Notes: a model not told the origin generated them from the sequence alone. Shown: positions 19,320 through 29,593, counted from the stretch's first letter. The stretch is 64,000 nt of DNA from DATKJS01 sp050015275 (GCA_050015275.1 JBEKBS010000006.1:67147-131146); one strand, 5' to 3'. Translations and numbers: made by a program.

Positions 19320-19510
19320 GATCCCTTCCTGGAGCAGTCGTCTTGACTAGGGAGGATCATGCGATACCGCCGGGTCCTGGGCAATCGCCATCAGAGGTGA
19401 TTCTCGAGGTGATTTCGTACCCCCCCGCCGGGGTTGGCCGATCCCATCGGAAAAAAGGCGTTTCTCCCGGGGCGCCGATCGCCAGAGCCTCTCAATGGCC
19501 TCGAGCAAAT

Positions 19511-19539
19511 TTGACGCGGCCCAAGGCCGGGCCTATAAT
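19511..19539 (+). promoter_or_regulatory. Near-consensus sigma-70 promoter of the 19.6-kb operon
   Basis: TTGACG (19511-19516), exactly 17 nt, then TATAAT (19534-19539). The predicted start near 19546 leaves a leader of about 100 nt before ATG 19647. It is among the best promoter matches in the window. Confidence 0.75.
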
Positions 19540-19545
19540 AGGACC

Positions 19546-19646
19546 GGGAAAGGGTGGTTAGATTTCTATCCGGCGGGAACGCGCGCGACTGCGCGCGCCG
19601 CTAAAGCGCGGGTTGCCGTGCATCGGCAACCCGGCAGGAGGAATCG
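19546..19646 (+). promoter_or_regulatory. Structured 5' leader with stacked hairpins before the ribosome binding site
   Basis: Three local stems are visible. GCGCGCG/CGCGCGC with loop ACTG spans 19581-19598. A short CGC/GCG stem with loop TAAA follows. A 10-bp perfect stem CGGGTTGCCG/CGGCAACCCG with loop TGCAT spans 19609-19633. The last ends 2 nt before AGGAGG (19636-19641), which is 5 nt before the ATG. This arrangement suits a cis-acting RNA switch or an mRNA stability element. It does not match a riboswitch class I can identify. Confidence 0.5.
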
Positions 19647-20123
19647 ATGAAAGAACCATCCAGAGGGCTGGCCTTATCGGCATCCATCGCACTTCTGGCG
19701 ATGGCGTTAGCCGGTCCGGCCAACGGGCAAACGGTTGCACGGGCGAAGGCGGCCGCGGCGCCCAAGTATGACATCGCCAGGGAAGTCACGATCGAAGGCA
19801 CGGTGGCGAGCGTCGTTACGGCGCCGTCGCCGGGAATGTTGTCCGGAGCCCACGCGATCTTGACGACGCCGACCGGGACCGTCGACGCCCATCTGGGGAA
19901 TTACGCCCTGAGAGGGGCCCGGGCCCTGTCGCTCGCCAGCGGAGAACGGGTCAAGATGCTCGGCGTCATGACGATCACCAACGGCCGGCCGGTCCTGCTC
20001 GTCCGCACCGCTCAGACAGGCAGCGGCTTGTACACGATCCGCAACACGCGCGGGTTCCTGATACGCTCCGGGTCGGCGAGCGCGATCCCATCAACGAAGG
20101 CCGCCAACGGAGGCCGGTCATGA
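19647..20123 (+). CDS. Secreted protein of unknown function, first gene of a coupled pair
   Basis: The 158-aa protein starts with a signal peptide ('LALSASIALLAMALAGPANGQ') and continues with a compact beta-rich domain: 'YDIAREVTIEGTVASVV', 'AHAILTTPTGTVDAHLG', 'SGERVKMLGVMT', 'RPVLLVRTAQ'. The EGTV...V..L.T..G...A.LG....G pattern resembles OB-fold-like accessory proteins, but I cannot name a family. The stop overlaps the next start (ATGA at 20120-20123), so the two proteins are made together. Expression comes from the strong promoter at 19511-19539 through a structured leader. It probably acts in the periplasm or at the outer membrane with the lipoprotein that follows. Confidence 0.65.
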   Translation: MKEPSRGLALSASIALLAMALAGPANGQTVARAKAAAAPKYDIAREVTIEGTVASVVTAPSPGMLSGAHAILTTPTGTVDAHLGNYALRGARALSLASGERVKMLGVMTITNGRPVLLVRTAQTGSGLYTIRNTRGFLIRSGSASAIPSTKAANGGRS

Positions 20124-21916
20124 CCACGAATCGCCGTCCCTCTCTTTCCGTCGCCCTGGCCGCCGCTCTGGTTCTCGTCGCCGTTTCCTTTTCGTCGTGC
20201 AGCCGGCAGAGCGAATCGAACATCAACGTCCAAATCCAATTGGTCAACGCGCCCTCGACGCTGACCGTGAACCAATCGGTGAGCCTCACGGCGAGCGTCG
20301 CCAATGATTCGTCGAACGCCGGCGTCGATTGGTCCTGCGGCGGCAGCGGGAATTGCGGCACGTTCAATCCGGTCCATACGGCGAGCGGCGCCACGACAGT
20401 CTTCACGGCTCCCTCTTCCGTCGGCGCCGTGACCGTCACGGCGGCCGCGACCGCCAGCAGCGGCGTCAAGTCCAGCGCCACGGTCTCCATCGTCGCGGCC
20501 GGCCCGAACTCCATGCTCAACGGGCAGTACGTCCTTTCCGTCCAGGGCTACGACAGCAACGGGGGCTATGCCGCCGCGGGCACGATCGTCGCGGACGGCA
20601 ACGGCAACATCACCGGCGGCGAACAGGATTACTCCGATACGTCGTTCCAGTCCGGGCCCAACGCCGTCACGGGAAGTTATTCCATAGGTCCGGACGGCCG
20701 CGGCAGCCTCACGCTCAACGCGAACAGCTTGACCCTGCCGAACAACGGTGTCGAGACGTTCAGCATCGCCGTCACCTCGACCACTCACGCCTTGATCATC
20801 CAGTTCGATGAAAGCGCGACATCGAGCGGCGCCCTCGACTTCCAGGCCCCCAGCGCCACCGACCCCAACGCGATCAGCGGTTCCTTCGCCTTCACGGCGC
20901 AAGGAGTGGACGTCGGGAACGGGGTGCCGATCACGTTCGGCGGCGTGGCCCTCATGAGCGCGTCGTCGGCAACGGTCGCCGGCACGTTTTTCGAAAACGA
21001 CGCGGGCTCAACGTCCAGCTCGTCTCTCGTCGGCTCCCTCACGGGCCCGGATGCGTTCGGCCGGGGGACCATCGCGTTCGGCAACGGCATCGACTTTGCG
21101 TACTACGCCGTCCAAGGCCAGGTCCTGCGGCTCGTCGAAAAAGATGTCCCGCTTTATGTGACAGGCGGGAGCATGTACGGACAAGGATCGGCCGGCCTAG
21201 GCGGGTCGTTCTCGAACGCGGCGCTCTCAGGGAACTACGTCCTTTCGGAAGCCGGCGCGTCGGTTTCGGGCTCGCTGGCCCTGGCCGGACAATTCTCTGC
21301 GGATGGGGCCGGAAACCTCACGGCCGGCGTCGCCGACACCAACGATGCGGGAACGGCGACGTTCGGCTCGATCGCGGGCCAGGCGGTCTATTCGATCGCC
21401 GGAAACGGGACCGGGACCCTGGCCCTGCCCGGCACGTCGGCCACAACCCAGGACGTCTCCTCTCTTCTGGTCTTCATCGTCGATCCGGCGCTCAACCTCC
21501 TCGACCCGAACAGCGCGAGCGGAGGCGGCGGGGCGCTGGTCATGGACAATGACAGCGGCACGGTCGGCTCCGGGTTCATCCTGCCCCAATCCTCCGGCGC
21601 TTTCCAGGGCAATTATGCCGTCAACATGTCGTTCGTCAACACCACCGGAGAGACGGACTGGGTCGGCCAATCGGCGGTCGCCAGCGGAGGGCTGACCGGG
21701 ACAGTGGACGTCAATGCGTACGGAGTGACTTCGGCCGGAGCGAGCTTGTCGGGCACCTTCGCTCCCGATGCCAGCAACCTTGGCCGGTGGACGGGGGCTT
21801 TCACGCTGAGCAGCACCAATTACAGCGTCAGCTGTTACCAGGTGACCGCGACGCTTTTCCTGATCGTCGACACGGACTCTGCCGACATCGGGACCGGAAT
21901 CTTGGAATCGGAGTAG
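20120..21916 (+). CDS. Large repeat-containing surface lipoprotein with an Ig-like domain
   Basis: The 598-aa protein has a lipoprotein signal ('LVLVAVSFSSC'; lipid on Cys27). A bacterial Ig-like domain follows (about 35-130, 'APSTLTVNQSVSLTASVANDS...VDWSC'). After it come about three copies of a 120- to 150-residue module opening 'LNGQYVLSVQGYDSNG' or 'LSGNYVLSEAGASVSG' and containing 'AGTIVADGNGNITGG'-like turns; a third copy begins near 'FQGNYAVNMSF'. Composition is rich in G, S, T, A and N, with very few Lys. This architecture is common in Acidobacteriota cell-surface proteins of unknown role. It is translationally coupled to the small secreted protein before it. Adhesion or matrix function is plausible but unproven. 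Confidence 0.75.
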   Translation: MTTNRRPSLSVALAAALVLVAVSFSSCSRQSESNINVQIQLVNAPSTLTVNQSVSLTASVANDSSNAGVDWSCGGSGNCGTFNPVHTASGATTVFTAPSSVGAVTVTAAATASSGVKSSATVSIVAAGPNSMLNGQYVLSVQGYDSNGGYAAAGTIVADGNGNITGGEQDYSDTSFQSGPNAVTGSYSIGPDGRGSLTLNANSLTLPNNGVETFSIAVTSTTHALIIQFDESATSSGALDFQAPSATDPNAISGSFAFTAQGVDVGNGVPITFGGVALMSASSATVAGTFFENDAGSTSSSSLVGSLTGPDAFGRGTIAFGNGIDFAYYAVQGQVLRLVEKDVPLYVTGGSMYGQGSAGLGGSFSNAALSGNYVLSEAGASVSGSLALAGQFSADGAGNLTAGVADTNDAGTATFGSIAGQAVYSIAGNGTGTLALPGTSATTQDVSSLLVFIVDPALNLLDPNSASGGGGALVMDNDSGTVGSGFILPQSSGAFQGNYAVNMSFVNTTGETDWVGQSAVASGGLTGTVDVNAYGVTSAGASLSGTFAPDASNLGRWTGAFTLSSTNYSVSCYQVTATLFLIVDTDSADIGTGILESE

Positions 21917-21935
21917 CCCGGGCCCCGCTCGGCGC

Positions 21936-23117
21936 TCAGTCCCCCTTTTTCTTTTTGGGCGGCTGAGCGGCCTGTTTGACTTGTGCGGACTCCTGTTCGT
22001 GCCGGTGGGTCAATTGTTGCTTCTCGGCCTGATGCTGTTGCCGCAGTTTGGACATTCTGTTCTGGTAATCCTGCTGGATCTTCGCTTTCCCGGCCGTGTC
22101 CCGGACTCGCGCTTGTTCTGCGGCGCCCCTGTCTTGCAGGTCCTTCAGCTCTTGCGACTGGGTTCTCTCGAGGAGGGCCTTTTCCTCGGCTTGCCGCTTC
22201 AGGACGGACGATTGCTGCGCGCTCACCGGCAGCTGTTGCCGCGGTTCGAAGACCTTGGCCGGAGCCAGCTCTTGCCGGGCCTGGTCCCTGTTCAGAAAGG
22301 CTTTCGGCCTCGCTGCGGCGTCCGTCCGGAAGGCCGGCCGGTAGATCTGGAGATTGTTGCCCGCGACCCGGGCCAGCCCGGGCTGCCGGACATCCTGGAT
22401 CGTGTAGCGGGTGACCTGTTGCCGGGTGACGCGCTGCACGACGTCGGTCCGAATCCCCGGGTTGATGACTCTGTTGTTTCGGTAGTAGATGTTGTTGTGA
22501 ATGGAGGTGAAATTGATGATCGTCGCGTTTCGTTCATAAGGGAGGGTGTAGCGATAGAGGTCACGGTCCAAGAAGTACGGGGCCTGGATAAAGACCCAGA
22601 AACGGCTGGGAATGTTGAATGAGAGCGAGGCGAAATCCATGCCGACACGGAATTCGACCCCGGGCGGCAGGGGCGCCCAACCCGCATATTGGTCGCTCCA
22701 TCTCCAGCTCACCCAGGCCGGACCCCAGACCGTGCCGGGGACCCAGTACCAGCCGAAATCGTCGTCATAGCCCCATCGCCCGTAATGGAAAGGAATTGAG
22801 CCCCATTCCTCGTTCGGGATCCAGGTCCAACCGTCGTCGGTCATGACCCAATGGCCGTCGCTGTAGGGCCGCCATTGGTAACCCATATGCCTGGGGGTCC
22901 AAACGTAGCCATAGGGGTTCAGATTGACCCAGTTTCCGTAGGGCGACAGATAGTTATACACGTAGCCGATATCCATGCCCGGTCCGTAGTCCTGTGAGGC
23001 GCCGACGGCAGGGCCGCCCGCATCCGGGGAATAGCCGGTCGCCGGCAGCGAAATGTAGGCCGCGCAACTCGTGGCCATGAAAAGAACCAAGGGAATAATC
23101 CAGAGACCTTTTTTCAT
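21936..23117 (-). CDS. DUF6600-like lipoprotein with tryptophan-rich repeats
   Basis: The 393-aa protein starts with a lipoprotein signal ('IIPLVLFMATSC', Cys18). Residues 50-170 hold the aromatic repeats seen in DUF6600 proteins: 'YGNWVNLNPYGYVWTP', 'GHWVMTDDGWTWIPNEEWG', 'HYGRWGYDDDFGWYWVPG' and 'WVSWRWSDQYAGWAPLPPG'. The C-terminal third (about 300-393) is a Q/R/K/E-rich coiled coil ending in a lysine run. Similar proteins occur in many Gram-negative phyla beside envelope-stress genes; their function is not known. The gene diverges from the efflux operon across about 300 bp, and a TATACT-like -10 precedes an AAGGAGG site on its strand. Confidence 0.75.
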   Translation of the reverse strand: MKKGLWIIPLVLFMATSCAAYISLPATGYSPDAGGPAVGASQDYGPGMDIGYVYNYLSPYGNWVNLNPYGYVWTPRHMGYQWRPYSDGHWVMTDDGWTWIPNEEWGSIPFHYGRWGYDDDFGWYWVPGTVWGPAWVSWRWSDQYAGWAPLPPGVEFRVGMDFASLSFNIPSRFWVFIQAPYFLDRDLYRYTLPYERNATIINFTSIHNNIYYRNNRVINPGIRTDVVQRVTRQQVTRYTIQDVRQPGLARVAGNNLQIYRPAFRTDAAARPKAFLNRDQARQELAPAKVFEPRQQLPVSAQQSSVLKRQAEEKALLERTQSQELKDLQDRGAAEQARVRDTAGKAKIQQDYQNRMSKLRQQHQAEKQQLTHRHEQESAQVKQAAQPPKKKKGD

Positions 23118-23293
23118 GTTTGACCTCCTTTTATAAAAAGTATAATCGATGAAAAGGGTGAGACGCCAGTCTTTTTGGCCAGATCACCGGGGTTTTCATA
23201 AGGCTGCGCGGTTTCAAGCCCTGGAACCCCATCCAAATGGCTTACCAGGTTGGCCCGGGCCTTATCCAGAGCGGACCATCGCTCGAGCGAACC

Positions 23294-23322
23294 TTGACCA
23301 TCCCATGATTTCCAGCCATACT
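23294..23322 (+). promoter_or_regulatory. Possible promoter of the EmrAB-like efflux operon
   Basis: TTGACC (23294-23299), 17 nt, then CATACT (23317-23322). Transcription would begin near 23330, downstream of the more distal in-frame starts, which supports ATG 23422 as the hlyD-family start. Confidence 0.4.
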
Positions 23323-23421
23323 AATAAATCTGTTATCATGGATTCGCCGCGGAGGATGGCGAGTGACAGCGTCGTCATCCGCGAGACGCCCCGAACGCAG
23401 GATCTGGAAGGAGAGGGTCGC

Positions 23422-24423
23422 ATGGCTTACGAGGAAGGAACGGAAACCAGATCACAGCCGGCTGCGGTCTCACCCCAACCCGGCGATGAAGGCGACGAGG
23501 ACATCGGCCAAGTTCCTCTGTACCGAAAAAAACGCGTCCTTATCCCCTTTTTCATCCTGGTCCTGGCCCTCGCCTTCGGAGCCTGGTACTGGTATAAGAA
23601 CCTGAGGAATTTCGTATTCACCGATGACGCTTATGTGGACGCCGACCGGGTCTCCATCAGCCCCAAGGTCCTGGGCCGCATCGTCCGGCTGACGGTGGAC
23701 GAGGGGAGCACGGTCAAGCAGGGCGATCTTCTCGTCGGCTTGGACGATACCGACCTGCAATCGCAAGTGGAGCAGGCCAAGGCGAACCTCGATTTCGCCC
23801 AAAACAGCCTGCCCCTCGCCAAGGTCAACCTCGACCGGGCGACGGACGACTTCGGCCGGGCCGACCTCCAGTTCAAGGGCGCGGTCATCACCAAAGAGCA
23901 GTACGTGCATGCCCGCGAGGCTCTGGAGGCCGCCAAGGCCGAATACGGCATCGCGGTCTCCCGGATCGCGGTGGCCAAGGCCCAGCAGGGTGTCGTCGAA
24001 ACACAGCTTCAGAACATGACGCTGTTCGCTCCTTTCGACGGGATCGTCGCCAAGCGCTGGCTGATGGCCGGGGATGTCGCCCAGCCCGGCCAGCCGATCC
24101 TGACCATCTACGAGACGCGCCTGATCTGGGTAACGGCCAATCTGGAGGAAACCAAGCTGGCCAGGGTCAGGCTTCAGGAGCCTGTGGAGATAAATGTCGA
24201 CACCTACCCGGGGCACCCGTTCGCCGGAAAAGTGGGCCTCATCGGCGATTATACGGCGGCTCAATTCTCCCTGATCCCGCCGAACAACGCTTCCGGCAAT
24301 TTCACCAAGGTCACCCAGCGGGTGCCCCTGAAGATTTTCCTCGACGACCGGACTCCCAAGAACCAGGCGGCCTATCCGCTGCGGCCCGGCATGTCGGCGG
24401 AGATCAAGATCCGCCTTCGCTAG
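23422..24423 (+). CDS. HlyD/EmrA-family periplasmic adaptor of a tripartite efflux pump
   Basis: The frame is open further upstream, but ATG 23422 follows a strong GGAAGGAG site and a candidate promoter. The 333-aa protein has an N-terminal transmembrane anchor ('RVLIPFFILVLALAFGAWYWY') and a biotinyl-lipoyl half-motif ('FTDDAYVDADRVSISPKVLGRI', 'VDEGSTVKQGDLLVGLDDTD'). A coiled-coil hairpin of about 100 residues follows, then the second lipoyl half ('LFAPFDGIVAKRWLMAGDVAQPGQPI') and a barrel domain ending 'LRPGMSAEIKIRLR'. This is the EmrA type, which links an inner-membrane MFS pump to TolC. The pump and TolC genes follow directly on the same strand. Confidence 0.9.
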   Translation: MAYEEGTETRSQPAAVSPQPGDEGDEDIGQVPLYRKKRVLIPFFILVLALAFGAWYWYKNLRNFVFTDDAYVDADRVSISPKVLGRIVRLTVDEGSTVKQGDLLVGLDDTDLQSQVEQAKANLDFAQNSLPLAKVNLDRATDDFGRADLQFKGAVITKEQYVHAREALEAAKAEYGIAVSRIAVAKAQQGVVETQLQNMTLFAPFDGIVAKRWLMAGDVAQPGQPILTIYETRLIWVTANLEETKLARVRLQEPVEINVDTYPGHPFAGKVGLIGDYTAAQFSLIPPNNASGNFTKVTQRVPLKIFLDDRTPKNQAAYPLRPGMSAEIKIRLR

Positions 24424-24432
24424 GAACCGGCC

Positions 24433-26052
24433 ATGGTTCTCAAAGCCGCCCGCTCGATCCGGAGGCAGGCCCTGGGCCAGATCCCATCCCTGCACCACGC
24501 GCATGCCCTCTACCGTTGGTGGGTGCTGGCGAACGTGATGATCGGCACGTTCATGGCCGTCCTCGACGCGTCCGTGGTCAATGTCGCCCTGCCCAGGATC
24601 ATGGGGGTCTTCGGAGTGACCCTCGACCACGTGGAATGGGTCGTCACGGCCTACATGCTCGTTTTCGCCATCATGCTTCCGACGTCGGGCTGGGTGGCCG
24701 ATCATTTCGGCTACAAGCGGACGTATCTGCTGGCGCTCTCCCTGTTCACGCTGGGGTCGCTCCTTTGCTCAATGGCGTGGAGCTTTGATACCCTGATCAT
24801 GTTCCGCGTCATCCAGGGAGCCGGGGCGGGCCTTCTCCTGCCCGTCGGCATGGCCATCGTGACCCGCGAGTTCCCCGTCGAACGGCGCGGGCTGGCCCTG
24901 GGGTTCTGGGGCATCGCGGCGGCCGCCTCCGTGTCCCTGGGCCCGATGGTCGGGGGGTATCTCGTCGACAATTTTTCCTGGCACATGATCTTCGACGTGA
25001 ATGTGCCCGTGGGCATCATGGGGGTCGCGGCGACCGTCCTCATCCAGAGAGAATACAAGTCCGAGAGGATCCGGTCGTTCGATTTCATCGGGTTCATTTC
25101 CGTCTCCTCTTTCCTGGCCTTCCTGCTGCTGGCCCTGACCAACGGCAACGCGTCCTGGAACACGGGCGGCTGGACGTCGACGTACACCCTCACCTGTTTC
25201 GCGCTCTCGGCCCTGGGTCTCGTCGTTTTCCTCATCACCGAACTGACCGTCAAGCACCCCCTGATCGACCTTTCCTTGTTCAAGGACTTCAACTTCAGCG
25301 TCTCCAACTTGGCCTTGTTTGTTTTCGGCCTGGGCATGTTCGGGAGCACGTTCCTGCTTCCCCTCTACTTCCAGAATTCGCTGGGCTACACGGCCTTCCA
25401 GGCCGGGCTGTTCTTCCTGCCCGTCGGGATCCTCCAAGGCGTCATGGCTCCCATTTCCGGCATCGTGTCCGACCGCCTCAGCCCCAAGATCCCGGCATTT
25501 ATCGGCATCACCCTGATGGCCTTCAGCTTCTTCCAGAACCATCTGTTGTCGCTTTTCTCCGAACACTCCCAGATCGCCTCGGCCCTCGTCTTCCGCGGCA
25601 TCGGGATGGGACTTCTCTTCACGCCGCTGAGCACGCTCGCCCTGGCCCGGATTCCGAGGGAGCGCATGGCCCAGGCCTCGGGAATGTTCAACGTCATCCG
25701 CCAGGTCGGCGGCAGCTTCGGCGTGGCCATGTTCGGAACGCTGATGACAAGGCGGGTCATCCTCCATCTGACGAACTTCGGCTCGCGCGTCGACGCGTAC
25801 TCGCCCGTGTTCCAGGCCACCGCCATGCGGCTCCAGCGCTTCGCCCAGCAGGCCATCGGCGGCACGGCGCACGACGCCGCGACACGGGCCAAGGCCCTGA
25901 TCTTCAGCCATGTCGCCGATCAGGCCACCGTGGCCGCCATCGACGATGACTTCCTGATCGCCGCCGGAATAACCGCCGCGTGCCTCGTCTTCCTGCTGTT
26001 CCTGAAGACGCCGGGGAAGAAGCGCGGAGGAGCGCCGGCTTCGCTCGAATGA
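24433..26052 (+). CDS. EmrB/QacA-family (DHA2) drug:proton antiporter
   Basis: The 539-aa protein is polytopic with about 14 predicted membrane segments. It shows DHA2 motifs: 'FMAVLDASVVNVALPRI' in helix 1, 'DHVEWVVTAYMLVFAIMLPTSGWVAD' (motif A region), 'FRVIQGAGAGLLLPVG' (motif B) and 'GIAAAASVSLGPMVGGYLVD' (motif C). It starts 9 nt after the adaptor stop. EmrB-like pumps export hydrophobic toxicants or antibiotics using the proton gradient, through the adaptor and a TolC channel. Substrates cannot be deduced, but the linked Old Yellow Enzyme points to electrophilic or nitro/enone compounds. Confidence 0.92.
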   Translation: MVLKAARSIRRQALGQIPSLHHAHALYRWWVLANVMIGTFMAVLDASVVNVALPRIMGVFGVTLDHVEWVVTAYMLVFAIMLPTSGWVADHFGYKRTYLLALSLFTLGSLLCSMAWSFDTLIMFRVIQGAGAGLLLPVGMAIVTREFPVERRGLALGFWGIAAAASVSLGPMVGGYLVDNFSWHMIFDVNVPVGIMGVAATVLIQREYKSERIRSFDFIGFISVSSFLAFLLLALTNGNASWNTGGWTSTYTLTCFALSALGLVVFLITELTVKHPLIDLSLFKDFNFSVSNLALFVFGLGMFGSTFLLPLYFQNSLGYTAFQAGLFFLPVGILQGVMAPISGIVSDRLSPKIPAFIGITLMAFSFFQNHLLSLFSEHSQIASALVFRGIGMGLLFTPLSTLALARIPRERMAQASGMFNVIRQVGGSFGVAMFGTLMTRRVILHLTNFGSRVDAYSPVFQATAMRLQRFAQQAIGGTAHDAATRAKALIFSHVADQATVAAIDDDFLIAAGITAACLVFLLFLKTPGKKRGGAPASLE

Positions 26053-26075
26053 TCGCGTCCGAGAGGTGAACGAGC

Positions 26076-27416
26076 ATGAAAAAATCCATCGTGTGCCTAG
26101 GCTTGATTTGCGGATTGTTGGCGTCCGTGCGGGGGAGCGCGCAGACGCCCCCGCCACGTGCTCTGACCTTGGGAGAGGCGGTCAGGACGGTTCTGGCGCG
26201 CAACCATTCCCTGAAGGAAGCCGAGGATACCGTGGCCGTGTTCGAGGCCAAGGTGGCGCAGAGCCGGTCCCGCCTGATGCCGAACGTCCGGGCCGATCTC
26301 GGCTACTCGCGGCTCTCTCCAACAGAAGAGATCGCGATCCCCGGCTTCGGCGTCTTCCAGCTTTTCCCCGCGAACAACTATGATTTGCACGCCGGGGTGA
26401 GCCAGCTCGTCTACGATTTCAACAGGACCAAGGAAGCCGTCAACCTCTCCCGCTCCCAGGTGCAGAGCGCGTCGGACCGCTGGGAGGTCCTCAGGCGGGA
26501 CCTCGCCTTTCAGACTTCCCAGCTGTTCTGCTCCATCGTCTTTCTCCAGGACAACATCCGCGTCCAAACGGATACCATCAAGACCCTGGACGATCATCTG
26601 GCCGTGGCCAGGAAGAAGCTCGAAGCCGGGACGGCCACCGAACTCGAGGTCCTCAATACCCAAGTCCGGCTCGTTACCGCCCAGAACCAGGTCGTGGACC
26701 TGAACGACGCCTTCGAGAAACAGATGCTCGGCCTGCGCCGCCTGATGGGGCTCGAGGACCAGACGCCCCTCGAGCTGCGGGGCGAGTTCAAGGATGAGCC
26801 TCAGGCCCTCGATCCGGAAGGGTTGGTCCGCGAGGCCGTTCAGAAGCGGCCGGAAATGAAGTCCGTCCAGGACCTGATCCGTTCGGCCGACATCCAGATC
26901 CGCCTGGCCGGGCTGACAGACCGGCCGTCCCTCAGGGTGAACGCGTTGGCCGGGTGGAAGAACGGCTACCTCCCCAATCTGGATCTCTGGAAGCTCAACT
27001 ATGTGGCCGCCGTGCAAGCCGACATCCCCATTTTCAGCGGCCACCTGGCCCGTTCGATGAAAGCGGAGGCCGAGGCCAACCTGCGAACGCTCCGGGACAG
27101 GAGCAAGGACGTCGAGGGCATGGTCCGGATGGAGGTGCTGCAGGCCGCTGCGGACGTCAAGGCCTCCGCCCAGAAGCTCGAGTCCGTGGAGATCAATGTC
27201 GTGCGGGCCAAGAAGGCCTTGGAGTATGCGAGATCACGCTATGCGGCCGGCACGGTGACGAACCTGGACCTGCTGGACACCGAGGACGCTTATGCGCAGG
27301 CGGAGTTGCTCAGGCTCCAGGCCCTCTTCCAGTTCGTTCTGAGCAAGCTCACCCTCCAGCGGGCCGTCGGGGATCCGTTGAATCTTGGCTTACTCAAGGA
27401 GCATATTGAGCCGTGA
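26076..27416 (+). CDS. TolC-family outer-membrane channel
   Basis: The 446-aa protein has a signal peptide ('MKKSIVCLGLICGLLASVRGSAQ') and the two-repeat OEP architecture with long helices. Repeat 1 contains 'LTLGEAVRTVLARNHSLKEAE' and 'ARKKLEAGTATELEVLNTQVRL'; repeat 2 contains 'GLVREAVQKRPEMKSVQDLI' and 'ARSRYAAGTVTNLDLLDTEDAY'. The paired (A)GT.T.L(D/E)(V/L)L motifs are hallmark positions at helix ends of TolC proteins. It completes the tripartite pump with the two genes before it. Its TGA overlaps the GTG start of the following oxidoreductase, implying translational coupling. Confidence 0.92.
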   Translation: MKKSIVCLGLICGLLASVRGSAQTPPPRALTLGEAVRTVLARNHSLKEAEDTVAVFEAKVAQSRSRLMPNVRADLGYSRLSPTEEIAIPGFGVFQLFPANNYDLHAGVSQLVYDFNRTKEAVNLSRSQVQSASDRWEVLRRDLAFQTSQLFCSIVFLQDNIRVQTDTIKTLDDHLAVARKKLEAGTATELEVLNTQVRLVTAQNQVVDLNDAFEKQMLGLRRLMGLEDQTPLELRGEFKDEPQALDPEGLVREAVQKRPEMKSVQDLIRSADIQIRLAGLTDRPSLRVNALAGWKNGYLPNLDLWKLNYVAAVQADIPIFSGHLARSMKAEAEANLRTLRDRSKDVEGMVRMEVLQAAADVKASAQKLESVEINVVRAKKALEYARSRYAAGTVTNLDLLDTEDAYAQAELLRLQALFQFVLSKLTLQRAVGDPLNLGLLKEHIEP

Positions 27417-28480
27417 GCAGAATCCTATCTCCGATCAAGATCGGAAGCCTGGAATTCAAGAACAGAATGGTCGTATCACCCATGTGTCAATACTCCGCGA
27501 TGGACGGCGTGCCGAACGACTGGCATTTGGTTCATCTGGGGAGCAGGGCTGTCGGCGGAGCCGCCCTCGTGTTCACGGAAGCTACGGCCGTATCTCCGGA
27601 GGGAAGGATTTCGCCGGCAGACTTGGGTCTATGGAATGATGAACAGGCGAAGGCTTTCAAAAGAATCACGAACTTCATCAAGTCCCAGGGCGCGATCCCG
27701 GGCATCCAGCTCGCACACGCCGGCAGGAAAGCCTCCACGAAGGTTCCCTGGACCGGTGAAGGGATGGTCCCCAGATCTGAAGGAGGATGGGAGGTGATCG
27801 CCCCCACCGCGATGAAATTCTCGGACACCTATCCCCAACCGAGGGAAATGACGTTGGACGACATGAAGGCCGTCGTCCGGCAGTGGGGCGAGGCCGCGCG
27901 ACGGAGTCTGGAGGCGGGATTCCAGGCGCTCGAGATCCACATGGCTCATGGCTACCTCTTGCACCAATTCCTGTCGCCGCTCTCGAACCACAGGAAAGAC
28001 GCGTCGGGCGGAGAACTCCATAACAGGATGAGGTTTCCGCTTGAAGTGGCGAAAGCGGTGAGGGGGGCTTGGCCAAGCCATCTTCCCGTCTTCGTCCGCA
28101 TCTCCGCCACCGATTGGGTCGAAGGCGGTTGGGATCTTCCGCAATCCATCGAGCTGGCCAAGGAGCTGAAAAAAGTCGGGGCCGATCTGATCGACTGTTC
28201 GACGGGTGGAGTCGCGCCTGGCGCGAAGATCCCGATCGCGCCGGGATATCAGGTGAAGTTCGCCGAGGAGATCAGGAGACAGGCCGGAATCATGACAGGA
28301 GCCATCGGGCTGATCACAAGTGCTGCGCAGGCGGAAGAAATTCTGGCTGCTGGTCAGGCGGACGTCGTCATCATGGCTCGCGAGTTCCTGCGCGATCCGT
28401 ATTTCCCGCTGCACGCGGCCAAAACACTCGGGGACGATCCGCGATACCCAAACCAGTACTTGAGAGCGAAACCGACCTGA
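27413..28480 (+). CDS. Old Yellow Enzyme-family NADPH:flavin oxidoreductase (YqjM-like)
   Basis: The start is GTG 27413, overlapping the TolC stop. The 355-aa TIM barrel begins 'LSPIKIGSLEFKNRMVVSPMCQYSA', with the Cys of the YqjM-class active site. It also has 'WHLVHLGSRAVGGAALVFTEA', 'IPGIQLAHAGRKAS', 'EIHMAHGYLLHQFLSPLSNHR' (substrate-binding histidines and FMN loop), and late FMN-phosphate residues 'GLITSAAQAEEIL' and 'VIMAREFLRDPYFPL'. These enzymes reduce activated C=C bonds, enones, nitro compounds and maleimides with an FMN cofactor. Being coupled to an efflux operon suggests it detoxifies the same electrophiles that the pump exports. Confidence 0.92.
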   Translation: MSRILSPIKIGSLEFKNRMVVSPMCQYSAMDGVPNDWHLVHLGSRAVGGAALVFTEATAVSPEGRISPADLGLWNDEQAKAFKRITNFIKSQGAIPGIQLAHAGRKASTKVPWTGEGMVPRSEGGWEVIAPTAMKFSDTYPQPREMTLDDMKAVVRQWGEAARRSLEAGFQALEIHMAHGYLLHQFLSPLSNHRKDASGGELHNRMRFPLEVAKAVRGAWPSHLPVFVRISATDWVEGGWDLPQSIELAKELKKVGADLIDCSTGGVAPGAKIPIAPGYQVKFAEEIRRQAGIMTGAIGLITSAAQAEEILAAGQADVVIMAREFLRDPYFPLHAAKTLGDDPRYPNQYLRAKPT

Positions 28481-28606
28481 AGGCAAGCGATGAAAATCTA
28501 AAAGTCAGAGACACCAGGACGAGAAGATGTTCATAGCGAGGACTCAAAACGGTCTTCTTGAAGTTCTTCTTTCCGAAAAACAATTGGCTTCCTAGGAGAC
28601 GAGTGC

Positions 28607-29593
<987 letters not shown>

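Noticed and set aside
19546..19646. Leader considered as a GEMM cyclic-di-GMP riboswitch
   Set aside because: CGGGTTGCCG resembles part of the consensus, but the conserved 5' GGCAAACC and GACGCAAAGCC blocks are missing.
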